From: Salinicoccus sediminis
GTDB lineage: Bacteria; Bacillota; Bacilli; Staphylococcales; Salinicoccaceae
Direction of reading: 5' to 3'
Length of the DNA: 64,000 bases
NCBI RefSeq assembly: GCF_000986795.1
Contig: NZ_LAYZ01000023.1
Location: 55,711 to 119,710, forward strand
Both the position numbers and the translations under genes were made by a program. Shown piece by piece: positions 9,565 to 20,043 of the stretch (positions within the stretch are counted from its first letter, which is position 1; each line of letters starts with the position of its first letter). The notes beneath the pieces are model-generated. The model was not told the origin of the DNA and searched no databases. It saw only the letters and a list, made by a program, of their open reading frames with translations.

Positions 9565-9737
9565 TTCTTTCTCCTAATTTCATGTTTTGAATATGAGTAG
9601 AACAAATAGACGCTGAGTAAAAACACAACAATCTGCAGTATGCGGGTCAGAGCAGGCATATCGAGTGCTGACATGAAAATCATGAGTCCGATCAGCACAA
9701 AGTTCAGGACGAATAAAAACCTATACAAATTCAGCAT
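9561..9737 (-). CDS. Small two-helix membrane protein
   Basis: A 58-residue product starting MLNLYRFLFVL, with two hydrophobic helices (about 4-22 and 32-50) and a basic end (KHEIRRKK). Function unknown. It overlaps the end of the GrpB gene by 17 bases, and its stop overlaps the dagK start as ATGA. This tight packing is the main reason to accept it. A clear ribosome site before 9737 is lacking, so translation is probably coupled to the gene before it. The reading frame is open further upstream but there it only shadows the GrpB gene. Confidence 0.6.
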   Translation of the reverse strand: MLNLYRFLFVLNFVLIGLMIFMSALDMPALTRILQIVVFLLSVYLFYSYSKHEIRRKK

Positions 9738-10227
9738 CCCCGGGCTGGCCGGTAATCGCGAGGAACAACCTTGACTTTTCCGCCTGATACTCCGCCCTGC
9801 TGATCCTGGATTCCAGGTAATCATCTTTGATCTCTTTCAACCGGCATGCATACGATGGATTTTCATTGATGCAGTCCCTGCAGTAAAGGATGTCATCCTT
9901 CCGCTTTGATCCGTACTCCATCAGTATGAAGTTCACCGCAAATTCTTCATAGGGACAGCGGAGAATCGTCACCCCCTTATAATAAGGACTGACTTCTTCG
10001 ACGACTTCGTACCCTTCCTCGATCATATGTCCCGGGAGTTCTACCGGCAACTGGCTGTTTTTGACAAGCAGCAGTATATCTATATCCCCGGGAAGTGCGG
10101 CCGGCCCGAGACTTGTCGACCCGACATGGTGAACTTCCATCGCCACTGATTTGTAATGATTGAGTATATCGAGTGTCGCCTTAATATAACACTCTGATGC
10201 TTTTTCATATAATAAGCTGTCATTCAT
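9721..10227 (-). CDS. GrpB family protein (UPF0157, nucleotidyltransferase fold)
   Basis: A 168-residue protein with the GrpB signature HHVGSTSL near residue 34, followed by the acidic pair in GDIDILL that corresponds to the nucleotidyltransferase metal site. The family is related to minimal nucleotidyltransferases; its substrate is unknown. It is the first gene of a likely operon with the small membrane protein and dagK. Confidence 0.85.
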   Translation of the reverse strand: MNDSLLYEKASECYIKATLDILNHYKSVAMEVHHVGSTSLGPAALPGDIDILLLVKNSQLPVELPGHMIEEGYEVVEEVSPYYKGVTILRCPYEEFAVNFILMEYGSKRKDDILYCRDCINENPSYACRLKEIKDDYLESRISRAEYQAEKSRLFLAITGQPGDAEFV

Positions 10228-10277
10228 TGTTTATCATTCCTATATATCATTCACAAACAGATTTGTGTATAATTAAT

Positions 10278-10305
10278 TTGACAATTTTTTTATTTTTCAT
10301 ATTAT
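10278..10305 (+). promoter_or_regulatory. Sigma-A type promoter for the surface protein gene
   Basis: A perfect -35 TTGACA (10278-10283) and a -10 TATTAT (10300-10305) are separated by 16 bases. It lies 48 bases before the next start codon on this strand. Confidence 0.75.
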
Positions 10306-10352
10306 ACCATATACCATTGAAAGTATGAACATCCCATATCAAGGAGGCCACC

Positions 10353-11099
10353 ATGAAAAATGTATTAATCGTCATACTGCTCATCGTATTTGGCGCCGGG
10401 CTGTATGTAAACTTTGGCATGAGCCAGAATATTGATCAAACAGATATCATCTCCGGGACCTCACAGGAGGAAACAGAGGAAAACAGTGAAGACAGCGGCT
10501 CTGAAACATCCGGTGAAGATGGAAACGCCAGTGATGAAGCCGGTGATGACCTCGCTTTCAGCCAGGAACCACTGCAGGAACGCTACACCCAGGCCGTGGA
10601 AAATAATGAAGCGCTCATCATCGACGTCCTTCTCCCTTCGTATTATACAGATGGTTTCATCGAAACGCTTGCGGGGCAGTTCGGAAGTGACCACATCGAG
10701 TTCAACCGCATCGACGTAGATACCAACACCGTCGGCCTGACAGAACTTACAGTGAGCGACAACAGCGACGCCGTCATCATGGATGCGCTGCAGATCAGGG
10801 ACTACAACGACGAGGTCCTGCCCGAGCGTGATACAGACAACCTCACCAGCGCCTACATGAATATCTACAACAGCGGCAAGGTCGTATACATTCTCGGCAA
10901 TCCGAACGTACACGAGCATGAAAATCTCGCAGCTGTCCTTGCAGAAGATCAGACGTATCTTACGGAAAACGACTACTTCTACATCGACAACCAGAACACT
11001 GCGCCAGACGGCGAATTCTACGATTACGATGCCGGCACTCTTACAGAAGAAACAGAAAGCATCATTGCAGAAAACATTTATGGATATATGACCGAATAA
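10353..11099 (+). CDS. Membrane-anchored acidic surface protein, SGNH-like fold suspected
   Basis: A 248-residue protein with one N-terminal hydrophobic helix (about 4-21), an acidic Ser/Glu/Gly-rich linker (about 38-68) and an extracellular domain. Its strand pattern (ALIIDVLLP, DAVIMDAL, VVYILGNPN, YFYID) resembles SGNH hydrolase-like proteins of Gram-positive bacteria. The normal GxS nucleophile block is not visible, so catalysis is doubtful. The RBS AAGGAGG is strong, and a promoter and terminator make it a single-gene unit. Function not known; the fold is my inference. Confidence 0.7.
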   Translation: MKNVLIVILLIVFGAGLYVNFGMSQNIDQTDIISGTSQEETEENSEDSGSETSGEDGNASDEAGDDLAFSQEPLQERYTQAVENNEALIIDVLLPSYYTDGFIETLAGQFGSDHIEFNRIDVDTNTVGLTELTVSDNSDAVIMDALQIRDYNDEVLPERDTDNLTSAYMNIYNSGKVVYILGNPNVHEHENLAAVLAEDQTYLTENDYFYIDNQNTAPDGEFYDYDAGTLTEETESIIAENIYGYMTE

Positions 11100-11120
11100 A
11101 ATTGAAGAAACGACGATGAG

Positions 11121-11150
11121 GCACCGGATCCGACTGGATCCGGTGCTTTT
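11121..11150 (+). terminator. Terminator after the surface protein gene
   Basis: An 11-base perfect stem, GCACCGGATCC with GGATCCGGTGC, around a 4-base loop, then TTTT. Confidence 0.9.
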
Positions 11151-11181
11151 ATGGCTGGTGTGGAACTGGAATTCTTGTTCT

Positions 11182-11664
11182 CTTATTGTCGTTTTTGATT
11201 CGATGACAAGAGACGGTCTTCTCTTATTATCGATCGGCAATCGATGATAAGCCGGGACGTTCTCTTATTTTCGATTTAATTTCGAAGACAAGAAACACCC
11301 CTGCTCTTATTGTCGTTTTTGATTCGATGACAAGACGAGCGGTTCTCTTATTACCGACCGGCAATCCATGATAAGCCGGGACGTTCTCTTATTTTCGATT
11401 TAATTTCGAAGACAAGAAACACCCCTGCTCTTATTGTCGTTTTTGATTCGATGACAAGACGAGCGGTTCTCTTATTACCGACCGGCAATCCATGATAAGA
11501 GCTGCTGCCTCTCTTGTTTTCGATTCCATATCGATAAAACCCCGCCTCTCACATCAATGAATAAAAACCAATAATGTGAGCAGCATCCTCTCACCTCAAT
11601 GAGTCTGAAACGTTGAGGTGACCCCGCACGCCTCACCTCAACGAAAATCAGCCGATGAGACGAC
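11182..11664. repeat. Palindrome array A (29-nt and 33-nt imperfect hairpins) between convergent genes
   Basis: This fills most of a 618-base gap between the surface protein gene and gatB. Eight 29-nt imperfect palindromes (CTTATYNTCGA ... TCGANGAYAAG type) start at 11182, 11223, 11264, 11306, 11347, 11388, 11430 and 11471, separated by 12-13 bases. They repeat in groups of three at a 124-nt period. A decayed ninth unit begins at 11513. Then come three 33-nt hairpins of a second type (CTCACNTCA ... TGAG) at 11548, 11590 and 11632 with 9-nt spacers. Similar arrays lie at 36079 and 59203. Open frames across it follow the repeat period and are not accepted as genes. Confidence 0.9.
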
Positions 11665-11676
11665 CCGCCGCCAATA

Positions 11677-11703
11677 TAAAAACGCACACCGGAAAGGTGT
11701 GCG
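11677..11703 (-). terminator. Terminator after gatB
   Basis: An eight-base perfect stem, CGCACACC with GGTGTGCG, and a 5-base loop. On the minus strand it is followed by TTTTTAT. It lies 15 bases after the gatB stop codon. Confidence 0.85.
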
Positions 11704-11717
11704 TCTCTATGACAAAT

Positions 11718-13151
11718 CTATCTTTTGTTGATTTCTTCAAGCAGGATCTGATTGACCATTTTCGGGTTGGCCTGTCCTTTGGATTTCTTCATGATCTGTC
11801 CGACGAGGAAGCCGATTGCACGGTCCTTCCCGTTTTTGAAGTCTTCGATGGACTGTTCGTTGGCATCGAGTACCTCTGTGACCATTTCACCGAGGATCTC
11901 AGGGTCTGAAATCTGTTCCATGCCAAGGTCCTTGACGGTCTTCTTGGCATCTCCGCCTTTTTCAACCAGTACAGTAAATACCTTTTTTGCCTGTTTGCTG
12001 GAGATTGTGCCGTCTTCGATGAGCTTGATCATGTCTGAAAGGTTTTCCGGTGTGAGTGCGGTATCACTTAGCTCCACCTGGTTTTTATTCAGGTATTCAC
12101 TCACGCCGCCCATCAGCCAGTTGGATGCTAGTTTCGCATCTGCCTGGTTGGATTCGACCATCTCATTGAAGAAGTCCGATGTCTCTTTTCTGAGTGTCAG
12201 AACGTGTGCATCATACGCCGGCAGTTCATATTCGTTGACGTATTTTTCCTTGAGCGCATCCGGGAGCAGCGGGATGCTTTCACGGATCCTGTCTTTCCAG
12301 TCCTGGTCGATGTGGATCTCCACAAGATCGGGTTCCGGGAAGTATCTGTAGTCATCTGAGCCTTCTTTGACACGCATGAGAATCGTTTCGCCTGTTTTCT
12401 CATCAAAACGGCGTGTTTCCTGTTCGATGGCACCGCCCTTCATGAGGACTTTCTCCTGGCGTTTCTCCTCATGCTCGAGGCCCTTCCTCACAAAGTTGAA
12501 GGAGTTCAGGTTCTTGAGCTCGGCTTTAGTGCCGAATTCCTGTTGTCCGTAAGGGCGCAGTGAAATGTTGGCATCACATCTGAGTGAGCCTTCTTCCATC
12601 TTCACATCGGATACGCCTGTGTACTGGATGATCGCCTTGAGTTTTTCAAGGTATGCATAAGCCTCTTCCGGTGTACGGATATCGGGCTCTGAAACGATCT
12701 CCACAAGCGGTGTGCCCTGACGGTTCAAATCGACAAGTGAATGATCGTCCTTATGCGTGGATTTCCCCGCATCCTCCTCCAGATGGAGGCGGGTGATTCC
12801 TATACGCTTCATTTCACCGTTCACTTCGATGTCGATCCAGCCGTTCTCTCCAATCGGTTTGTCGAATTGGGATATCTGATATGCTTTCGGATTGTCCGGA
12901 TAGAAGTAGTTCTTACGGTCGAATTTTGTAACATCAGCGATGTCCATGTTGAGCGCCATGGCGGCTTTCATACCGAAGTTGACCGCTTCCTTGTTCGGCA
13001 CCGGGAGCGTGCCCGGATATGCCAGATCCACGACACTCAGGTTGGAGTTTGGACCGGCACCGAAATGTGCAGGCGCATCTGAGAACATCTTCGTGTTCGT
13101 TTTCAGTTCAACGTGGACTTCAAGCCCGATTACTGTTTCGAAATGCATCAT
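11718..13151 (-). CDS. gatB: Asp-tRNA(Asn)/Glu-tRNA(Gln) amidotransferase subunit B
   Basis: GatB binds the mischarged tRNA and activates the Glu or Asp side chain with ATP, after which the ammonia made by GatA is added. The 477-residue protein has the GatB start [15 protein letters not shown], the [14 protein letters not shown] segment, the LNSFNFV region and a YqeY-like helical tail with [23 protein letters not shown] precedes two neighbouring ATGs (13151 and 13148). The first overlaps the gatA stop as ATGA; the second has the better spacing. Last gene of gatCAB. Confidence 0.96.
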   Translation of the reverse strand: MMHFETVIGLEVHVELKTNTKMFSDAPAHFGAGPNSNLSVVDLAYPGTLPVPNKEAVNFGMKAAMALNMDIADVTKFDRKNYFYPDNPKAYQISQFDKPIGENGWIDIEVNGEMKRIGITRLHLEEDAGKSTHKDDHSLVDLNRQGTPLVEIVSEPDIRTPEEAYAYLEKLKAIIQYTGVSDVKMEEGSLRCDANISLRPYGQQEFGTKAELKNLNSFNFVRKGLEHEEKRQEKVLMKGGAIEQETRRFDEKTGETILMRVKEGSDDYRYFPEPDLVEIHIDQDWKDRIRESIPLLPDALKEKYVNEYELPAYDAHVLTLRKETSDFFNEMVESNQADAKLASNWLMGGVSEYLNKNQVELSDTALTPENLSDMIKLIEDGTISSKQAKKVFTVLVEKGGDAKKTVKDLGMEQISDPEILGEMVTEVLDANEQSIEDFKNGKDRAIGFLVGQIMKKSKGQANPKMVNQILLEEINKR

Positions 13152-14623
13152 CGCACCTCCAGCTGCAGCTTTTTCAATTCTTCATGAAGATTGAACTGCT
13201 CTTCGAATTTGAATGCCGCATTATATATTTTCTTCTCATCAAAATGATTGCCGATGAGCTGCAGTCCGATCGGACGCCCGTCCCTGGAAAGACCACTCGG
13301 AATGGAGAGTGCAGGCATGCCTGTCAGGTTCGCCGGCACTGTCAGGATGTCGTCCTTGTACATCTGCAGGCTGTCATCACTCTTCTCACCGATGTCATAT
13401 GCCGCCGTCGGTGTCGTCGGCCCGATGATAAGATCGTATTCAGAGAATAACTGTTTCATTTCGCCTTCAAGCAGACTGCGCAGTTTCTGCGCCCTGATGT
13501 AGTGCTGGTCATAATGGCCGGCACTGAGTACGAAAGTTCCAAGGAGGATCCTGCGTTTGACCTCGGAACCGAACCCTTCGGAACGTGTTTTCTTATAATG
13601 CTCTTCAAGGGTTTGTGCGCCTTCAGCCTTATAGCCGTAACGGATGCCGTCGAATCTTGCAAGGTTCGCACTCGCCTCACTGGATGCAATAAGATAGTAC
13701 GCGCTGACACCGTATTTGGTATGCGGGATGGAGACTTCCTCCACCGTTGCACCGAGTGACTCGAATATTTCGGCCGATCTTCTGACCGATGCACTCACTT
13801 CGTCATCGATACCTTCACCGATAAATTCCTTCGGCAGCGCAATCTTCATACCGCTCAGGTCGCGGTCGATGCCTTCGAGGAATTCAGCTTCGACACCGGG
13901 CATGCTCGTTGAGTCTTTGCCGTGGCTGCCCGAAATGATTTCAAGAATTTTTGCATTATCCCTGACATTACGTGTAATCGGGCCAATCTGATCCAAGGAA
14001 GATGCGAATGCCACAAGGCCGTATCTTGAAACGCGCCCATATGTCGGCTTCATGCCCACAACACCGCAGAATGCAGACGGCTGGCGTACGGATCCGCCGG
14101 TATCAGAGCCGAGTGAGAACGGCACATATCCGGCTGCAACTGCTGCTGCAGACCCGCCTGATGAGCCTCCCGGCACTGCTTTTGTATCCCACGGGTTGCG
14201 TGCAGGCTTGAAATAGGAATTTTCAGTGGAACCGCCCATGGCAAACTCATCCATGTTCTGCTTGCCCATCATCACCGGGTTCTCTTCATTCAGCTTGTCC
14301 ATGACGGTTGCATCATAGACAGGGTTGAAATCTTCCAGCATGCGGCTCGCACACGTCGTCAGAATATCCTTGGTGCAGATGTTATCCTTGATCCCCATCG
14401 GGATACCGAACAGTGCACCATCCATCCTGTCTTCCGCCTGCAGACGGTCCAGCTCCTCCGCCCGCTTCAGCCCCTCTTCTTTATTGACAAATAAAAAAGA
14501 ACCGATTGTCTCATCAGACGCCTCGATCCGCTCGAACAGCGCACCCACAACTTCTGAGGGCTTTATCTCTTTCGCTTGTATCTTTTCATACAGTTCTTCA
14601 ACTGTCAGTTCATGAATATTCAC
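13148..14623 (-). CDS. gatA: Asp-tRNA(Asn)/Glu-tRNA(Gln) amidotransferase subunit A
   Basis: Amidase subunit that releases ammonia from glutamine. At 491 residues it has the full family length. The Ser-cisSer-Lys triad is visible as Lys79 (MGIKDN), Ser154 (PGGSSGGS) and Ser178 ([11 protein letters not shown]), the same numbers as in the S. aureus enzyme. It overlaps gatB by four bases and follows gatC by eleven. Confidence 0.97.
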   Translation of the reverse strand: MNIHELTVEELYEKIQAKEIKPSEVVGALFERIEASDETIGSFLFVNKEEGLKRAEELDRLQAEDRMDGALFGIPMGIKDNICTKDILTTCASRMLEDFNPVYDATVMDKLNEENPVMMGKQNMDEFAMGGSTENSYFKPARNPWDTKAVPGGSSGGSAAAVAAGYVPFSLGSDTGGSVRQPSAFCGVVGMKPTYGRVSRYGLVAFASSLDQIGPITRNVRDNAKILEIISGSHGKDSTSMPGVEAEFLEGIDRDLSGMKIALPKEFIGEGIDDEVSASVRRSAEIFESLGATVEEVSIPHTKYGVSAYYLIASSEASANLARFDGIRYGYKAEGAQTLEEHYKKTRSEGFGSEVKRRILLGTFVLSAGHYDQHYIRAQKLRSLLEGEMKQLFSEYDLIIGPTTPTAAYDIGEKSDDSLQMYKDDILTVPANLTGMPALSIPSGLSRDGRPIGLQLIGNHFDEKKIYNAAFKFEEQFNLHEELKKLQLEVR

Positions 14624-14634
14624 GTTAAACCTCC

Positions 14635-14925
14635 CTATAGCATTTTCGGCACTTTGAAGTAGCCCTCTTTCGTTGACTTGGCATTTTTCAGTGCCTCTTC
14701 CTGTGTAAGCGGCTCTGCCACTTCGTCTTCACGGAGCACATTGTTCAAGTCCAGCGCGTGGAACATCGGCTCTGTGGAGCTGAGGTCCAGATCATCCAGA
14801 AGATGTGCATAGTTGACAATTCCGTCAAGCTCCTTGGTAAATGCTTCCGCTGCCTTTTCATCTTCAAGCTCGATCCTTGCAAGATTGGCGACATGCTTCA
14901 CCGTGTCCTTATTAATCTCAGACAT
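14635..14925 (-). CDS. gatC: Asp-tRNA(Asn)/Glu-tRNA(Gln) amidotransferase subunit C
   Basis: A 96-residue helper subunit that wraps around GatA and GatB. It shows the family pattern [12 protein letters not shown] near residue 9, the short Leu-rich middle, LREDEV and the C-terminal GYFKVPKML. First gene of the gatCAB operon. Confidence 0.95.
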   Translation of the reverse strand: MSEINKDTVKHVANLARIELEDEKAAEAFTKELDGIVNYAHLLDDLDLSSTEPMFHALDLNNVLREDEVAEPLTQEEALKNAKSTKEGYFKVPKML

Positions 14926-15055
14926 TCCGTTCCCTCCATTTCTAATTAGAACATTTAAATTTTATCAAATATCCCGGTAAAAATCTATCCAACCGGCATT
15001 TTCCCATATCCCAGGACAAAAGTGTATTATTTTACCATTATTTTCTGAATATTCG

Positions 15056-15083
15056 TTGTAATACAAAAACTCTGTAGTATAAT
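15056..15083 (+). promoter_or_regulatory. Probable putP promoter
   Basis: TTGTAA (15056-15061), a 16-base spacer and a perfect TATAAT (15078-15083) lie about 140 bases before the putP start. The spacer contains AATACAAAAA, a motif that returns in the palindrome at 15171. The long untranslated leader suggests further control. Confidence 0.6.
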
Positions 15084-15170
15084 TAAGTTGTGTAATTTTA
15101 TCCCGCTATAATCGTTATTATGTCAGGGGATACAGCGTATCGGGTGCGAGAAATACACAAATTCAATTTG

Positions 15171-15195
15171 CAATACAAAACCAGTTTTTGTATTG
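15171..15195. promoter_or_regulatory. Inverted repeat just upstream of the putP ribosome site
   Basis: CAATACAAAA and TTTTGTATTG form a perfect ten-base inverted repeat around a 5-base centre, ending a few bases before the AAGGGGAGG ribosome site. It could be an operator or a leader hairpin. It lacks a T-run as a terminator would have. Confidence 0.5.
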
Positions 15196-15220
15196 TGACT
15201 AAGGGGAGGAGATTTATAAT

Positions 15221-16789
15221 ATGATTTTAAACGCAGCGTTAAGTTCTGAATTTACCTTTACAGCCGGCTGGGAACAGTATTCGATGATGGCTGTATACTT
15301 TCTGATCCTGATTCTGATCGGCTATTATGCCTACAAACAGTCCACATCGAACCTGAATGAGTACATGCTGGGCGGACGTAGCATCGGACCATGGGTCACT
15401 GCCCTGTCTGCCGGAGCATCAGACATGTCCGGGTGGATGCTGATGGGGCTTCCGGGAAGTATGTACAGCGTCGGCCTGTCCAGTGTATGGATTGCCATCG
15501 GCCTTACAGCCGGTGCCTATGTAAACTATTGGGTTGTTGCTCCAAGACTGCGCGTCTACTCTGAAGTATCGAAGGATTCGATTACGCTTCCTGACTTTTT
15601 CGAGAACAGATTCAGGGATAGCAGTCACATGCTTAAAATTGTCTCAGGTCTTGTAATTGTCATTTTCTTCGCTGTTTATACAGCGAGCGGCATGGTCTCC
15701 GGAGGAAAGCTTTTCCAGAGTGCATTTGATCTTCCGTATCACTGGGGATTATTTGTTACTGCCATTGTGGTCGTTGTCTATACATTCTTCGGGGGATATC
15801 TGGCAGTCAGCCTGACGGATTTCTTCCAGGGTACAATCATGTTCATCGCAATTGTATTGATTCCGATCGTAACCTGGATGAATCTTACTGGACAGGGCAT
15901 AGAACCATTCGTCAGAATTGAGGAGCTCGGTGCACTTGCTGACATCGACTATCTATCGTTCATCAGCGGTGTTTCAATCATCACTATACTGAGCAACCTG
16001 GCATGGTTCTTCGGATACTTCGGACAGCCGCATATCATCGTCCGTTTCATGTCCATCAGATCACATAAGATTATTCCACAGGCCCGTCGTATTGGCATAA
16101 CTTGGATGGCAATTTCATTGATCGGTGCCTGTCTGACCGGGCTTTTGGGCATTGCGTTCACTGACGCTACACGTCATGCTGTCGCCGATCCGGAGACGAT
16201 CCTGATACTTATGAGCCAGGTGCTCTTCCATCCACTGATCGGCGGATTTTTCCTGGCAGCAATTCTTGCAGCAATCATGAGTACAATCTCTTCACAGCTC
16301 CTTGTCACTTCCAGTTCACTTGTACAGGATTTCTATAAATTGATCCGTGCCAAAGTGATCGGAAAAGAGACAAAATCCGATGAAGAACTGGACAAACTGT
16401 TCGTTCTCATGGGAAGACTTTCCGTTATCCTTGTTGCGCTTGTTGCAATCATAATCGCATGGGATGACGAATCTGTAATTCTGAATATCGTTGCAAACGC
16501 ATGGGCAGGATTCGGTGCTGCATTTGGACCACTCGTTGTACTTTCCCTGCATTGGAAAGGCATGACCCGTTCAGGTGCGGTAGCAGCAATTGTAGGCGGT
16601 GCAGCAACAGTAATCATATGGGTCGCAGCAGGCACTTTTGGTACCGAACTCTACGAAATGATTCCGGGTGTCATCGTTTCAACACTTGCAGCTATTATTG
16701 TGAGTAAGATGACGCAGGATAAAGGGGTCACTGAGGAGATCAAAGCAGAGTTTGATGAAACAGAACGAATTCTGAAAGAAGAAAGATAA
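15221..16789 (+). CDS. putP: Sodium/proline symporter
   Basis: A 522-residue SSS-family carrier for proline uptake with sodium. It has 12-13 hydrophobic segments, the PutP-typical [20 protein letters not shown] near residue 45 with [15 protein letters not shown] after it (sodium and proline site), and [14 protein letters not shown] in the middle. Neighbourhood agrees: putP lies between camS and gatC in Staphylococcaceae, as here. RBS AAGGGGAGG. In a salt-tolerant host, proline would serve as an osmolyte as well as food. Confidence 0.95.
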   Translation: MILNAALSSEFTFTAGWEQYSMMAVYFLILILIGYYAYKQSTSNLNEYMLGGRSIGPWVTALSAGASDMSGWMLMGLPGSMYSVGLSSVWIAIGLTAGAYVNYWVVAPRLRVYSEVSKDSITLPDFFENRFRDSSHMLKIVSGLVIVIFFAVYTASGMVSGGKLFQSAFDLPYHWGLFVTAIVVVVYTFFGGYLAVSLTDFFQGTIMFIAIVLIPIVTWMNLTGQGIEPFVRIEELGALADIDYLSFISGVSIITILSNLAWFFGYFGQPHIIVRFMSIRSHKIIPQARRIGITWMAISLIGACLTGLLGIAFTDATRHAVADPETILILMSQVLFHPLIGGFFLAAILAAIMSTISSQLLVTSSSLVQDFYKLIRAKVIGKETKSDEELDKLFVLMGRLSVILVALVAIIIAWDDESVILNIVANAWAGFGAAFGPLVVLSLHWKGMTRSGAVAAIVGGAATVIIWVAAGTFGTELYEMIPGVIVSTLAAIIVSKMTQDKGVTEEIKAEFDETERILKEER

Positions 16790-16804
16790 CACAGGAATAT
16801 TGGA

Positions 16805-16839
16805 AAAACGCCCGCCGGAATTGTTCCGGCGGGCGTTTT
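16805..16839. terminator. Bidirectional terminator between putP and camS
   Basis: A 16-base perfect stem, AAAACGCCCGCCGGAA with TTCCGGCGGGCGTTTT, and a 3-base loop. The A and T runs serve the two convergent genes. Confidence 0.92.
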
Positions 16840-16849
16840 CTGTACTATC

Positions 16850-18061
16850 CTATTCGTATATATGGACATCCATCTCATCATCCTCATTCTTAGTGATGAG
16901 TGCATAGCTTTTACTCTTGTCTTTGATTGAAATTTCCACATTGGTGTTCCTGAAATGCTCCTGGACGAGTTCACTGACATACTGGGTCAGGCCGATGATT
17001 TCACCCCGCGAAGTGTATTCAACAGGTATTTCTATGGACAGATGTTCAAGATTGCCATCTTTGAAATATCCCTGGCCGATGGAAGTTGTGAAACTGTCGA
17101 AGTATGATTCCAGCTTTCTGTTGAAGTTTTGGTAGTCACTGTTTATCTCTTCGCTGATACTGCCTGCTTCGGAGGAAGGCAGGAGCACATAGTTCTCCTG
17201 TATTTCAGTGAAGGATGAAATTTCATCGCTTCCCGGTTCAACGGTGGCGGTGGAGAGGAAATGTCCGGGTGTAATATCCGTTTCACCGGACTGCATGAAG
17301 ATGCCGAACACGATCGTCATATCCTGATACTGTTCGTTCGCACGGATCCGTTCCAGGATTTCAGCCGCCATGCGCTCGCCCTGCTCCCTTACTTCCTGCT
17401 CATCAAGCGTTTTGGTGTATGTTTCGCCGTACTCCTCCTTCTGGTAGTAGTACTCGCTGTTCATCGCCAGTCCGATAGTCATGCCGGAAAAGTCCATGTT
17501 GCCGTCCTCATCCTTGGTCATGTAGTTCTGTTCCAGTATATGGGAGAGATAGAGCGGTGCCTCTTCCGCGATCGTTTCAGGGTCTGTCTCGCCTTCTGTG
17601 GAAGGGTTGAGTCCAAGGTTGCTGAATGCATTGTTATCCGCCTTCTCCTCCTCGCTCATCGCATCAATCTCTTCTGATGTATAGCTGCGGTTCAAAAAGC
17701 CGCGGACCATCTCTTCGGTGAAGACCTGGCCTTCCCGGAATACATAATCATCCGTGCTAAAAACAGATTTGCTGATGTCGAAAAGACCTTTTTCGAATGT
17801 CTCAATATTGTAGCTTGAGACCATATTGGAACTTGTCAGCCCGCGTGATGGTGAAATCTGGTAGGGAATCACCGTCTGATAATAGCCCGGGTTCTCCCCG
17901 ACTTCATTTGTCACCGTCTCTTCCTGTTCCTCTACAGGTGCTGTGTTCATTTCCTCTTCATCCGATGCCGTCTGCGTCTGATCCGCCACCTCGCTTTCCG
18001 GTGTCCCGCAGGACGCCAGAAAGATCAGCAGCAATGGAGTAAGGATATATAACTTTTTCAT
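16850..18061 (-). CDS. camS: CamS family sex-pheromone lipoprotein
   Basis: A 403-residue lipoprotein of the CamS family, whose signal peptide in staphylococci yields the cAM373-like peptide pheromone. The signal MKKLYILTPLLLIFLASCG carries a lipobox with lipid Cys18. An acidic linker (about 25-60) and the conserved CamS domain (YYQTVIPYQISPSRG onwards) follow. The ATG at 18061 has GAGG eight bases upstream; a GTG two codons earlier is weaker. It overlaps or abuts the end of ligA and belongs to the pcrB-pcrA-ligA-camS unit. Confidence 0.93.
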   Translation of the reverse strand: MKKLYILTPLLLIFLASCGTPESEVADQTQTASDEEEMNTAPVEEQEETVTNEVGENPGYYQTVIPYQISPSRGLTSSNMVSSYNIETFEKGLFDISKSVFSTDDYVFREGQVFTEEMVRGFLNRSYTSEEIDAMSEEEKADNNAFSNLGLNPSTEGETDPETIAEEAPLYLSHILEQNYMTKDEDGNMDFSGMTIGLAMNSEYYYQKEEYGETYTKTLDEQEVREQGERMAAEILERIRANEQYQDMTIVFGIFMQSGETDITPGHFLSTATVEPGSDEISSFTEIQENYVLLPSSEAGSISEEINSDYQNFNRKLESYFDSFTTSIGQGYFKDGNLEHLSIEIPVEYTSRGEIIGLTQYVSELVQEHFRNTNVEISIKDKSKSYALITKNEDDEMDVHIYE

Positions 18062-18063
18062 AA

Positions 18064-20043
<1,980 letters not shown>

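Noticed and set aside
11475..11687. 70-residue minus-strand frame in array A
   Set aside because: It lies within the CTCAC-type hairpins and repeats their period; no ribosome site.
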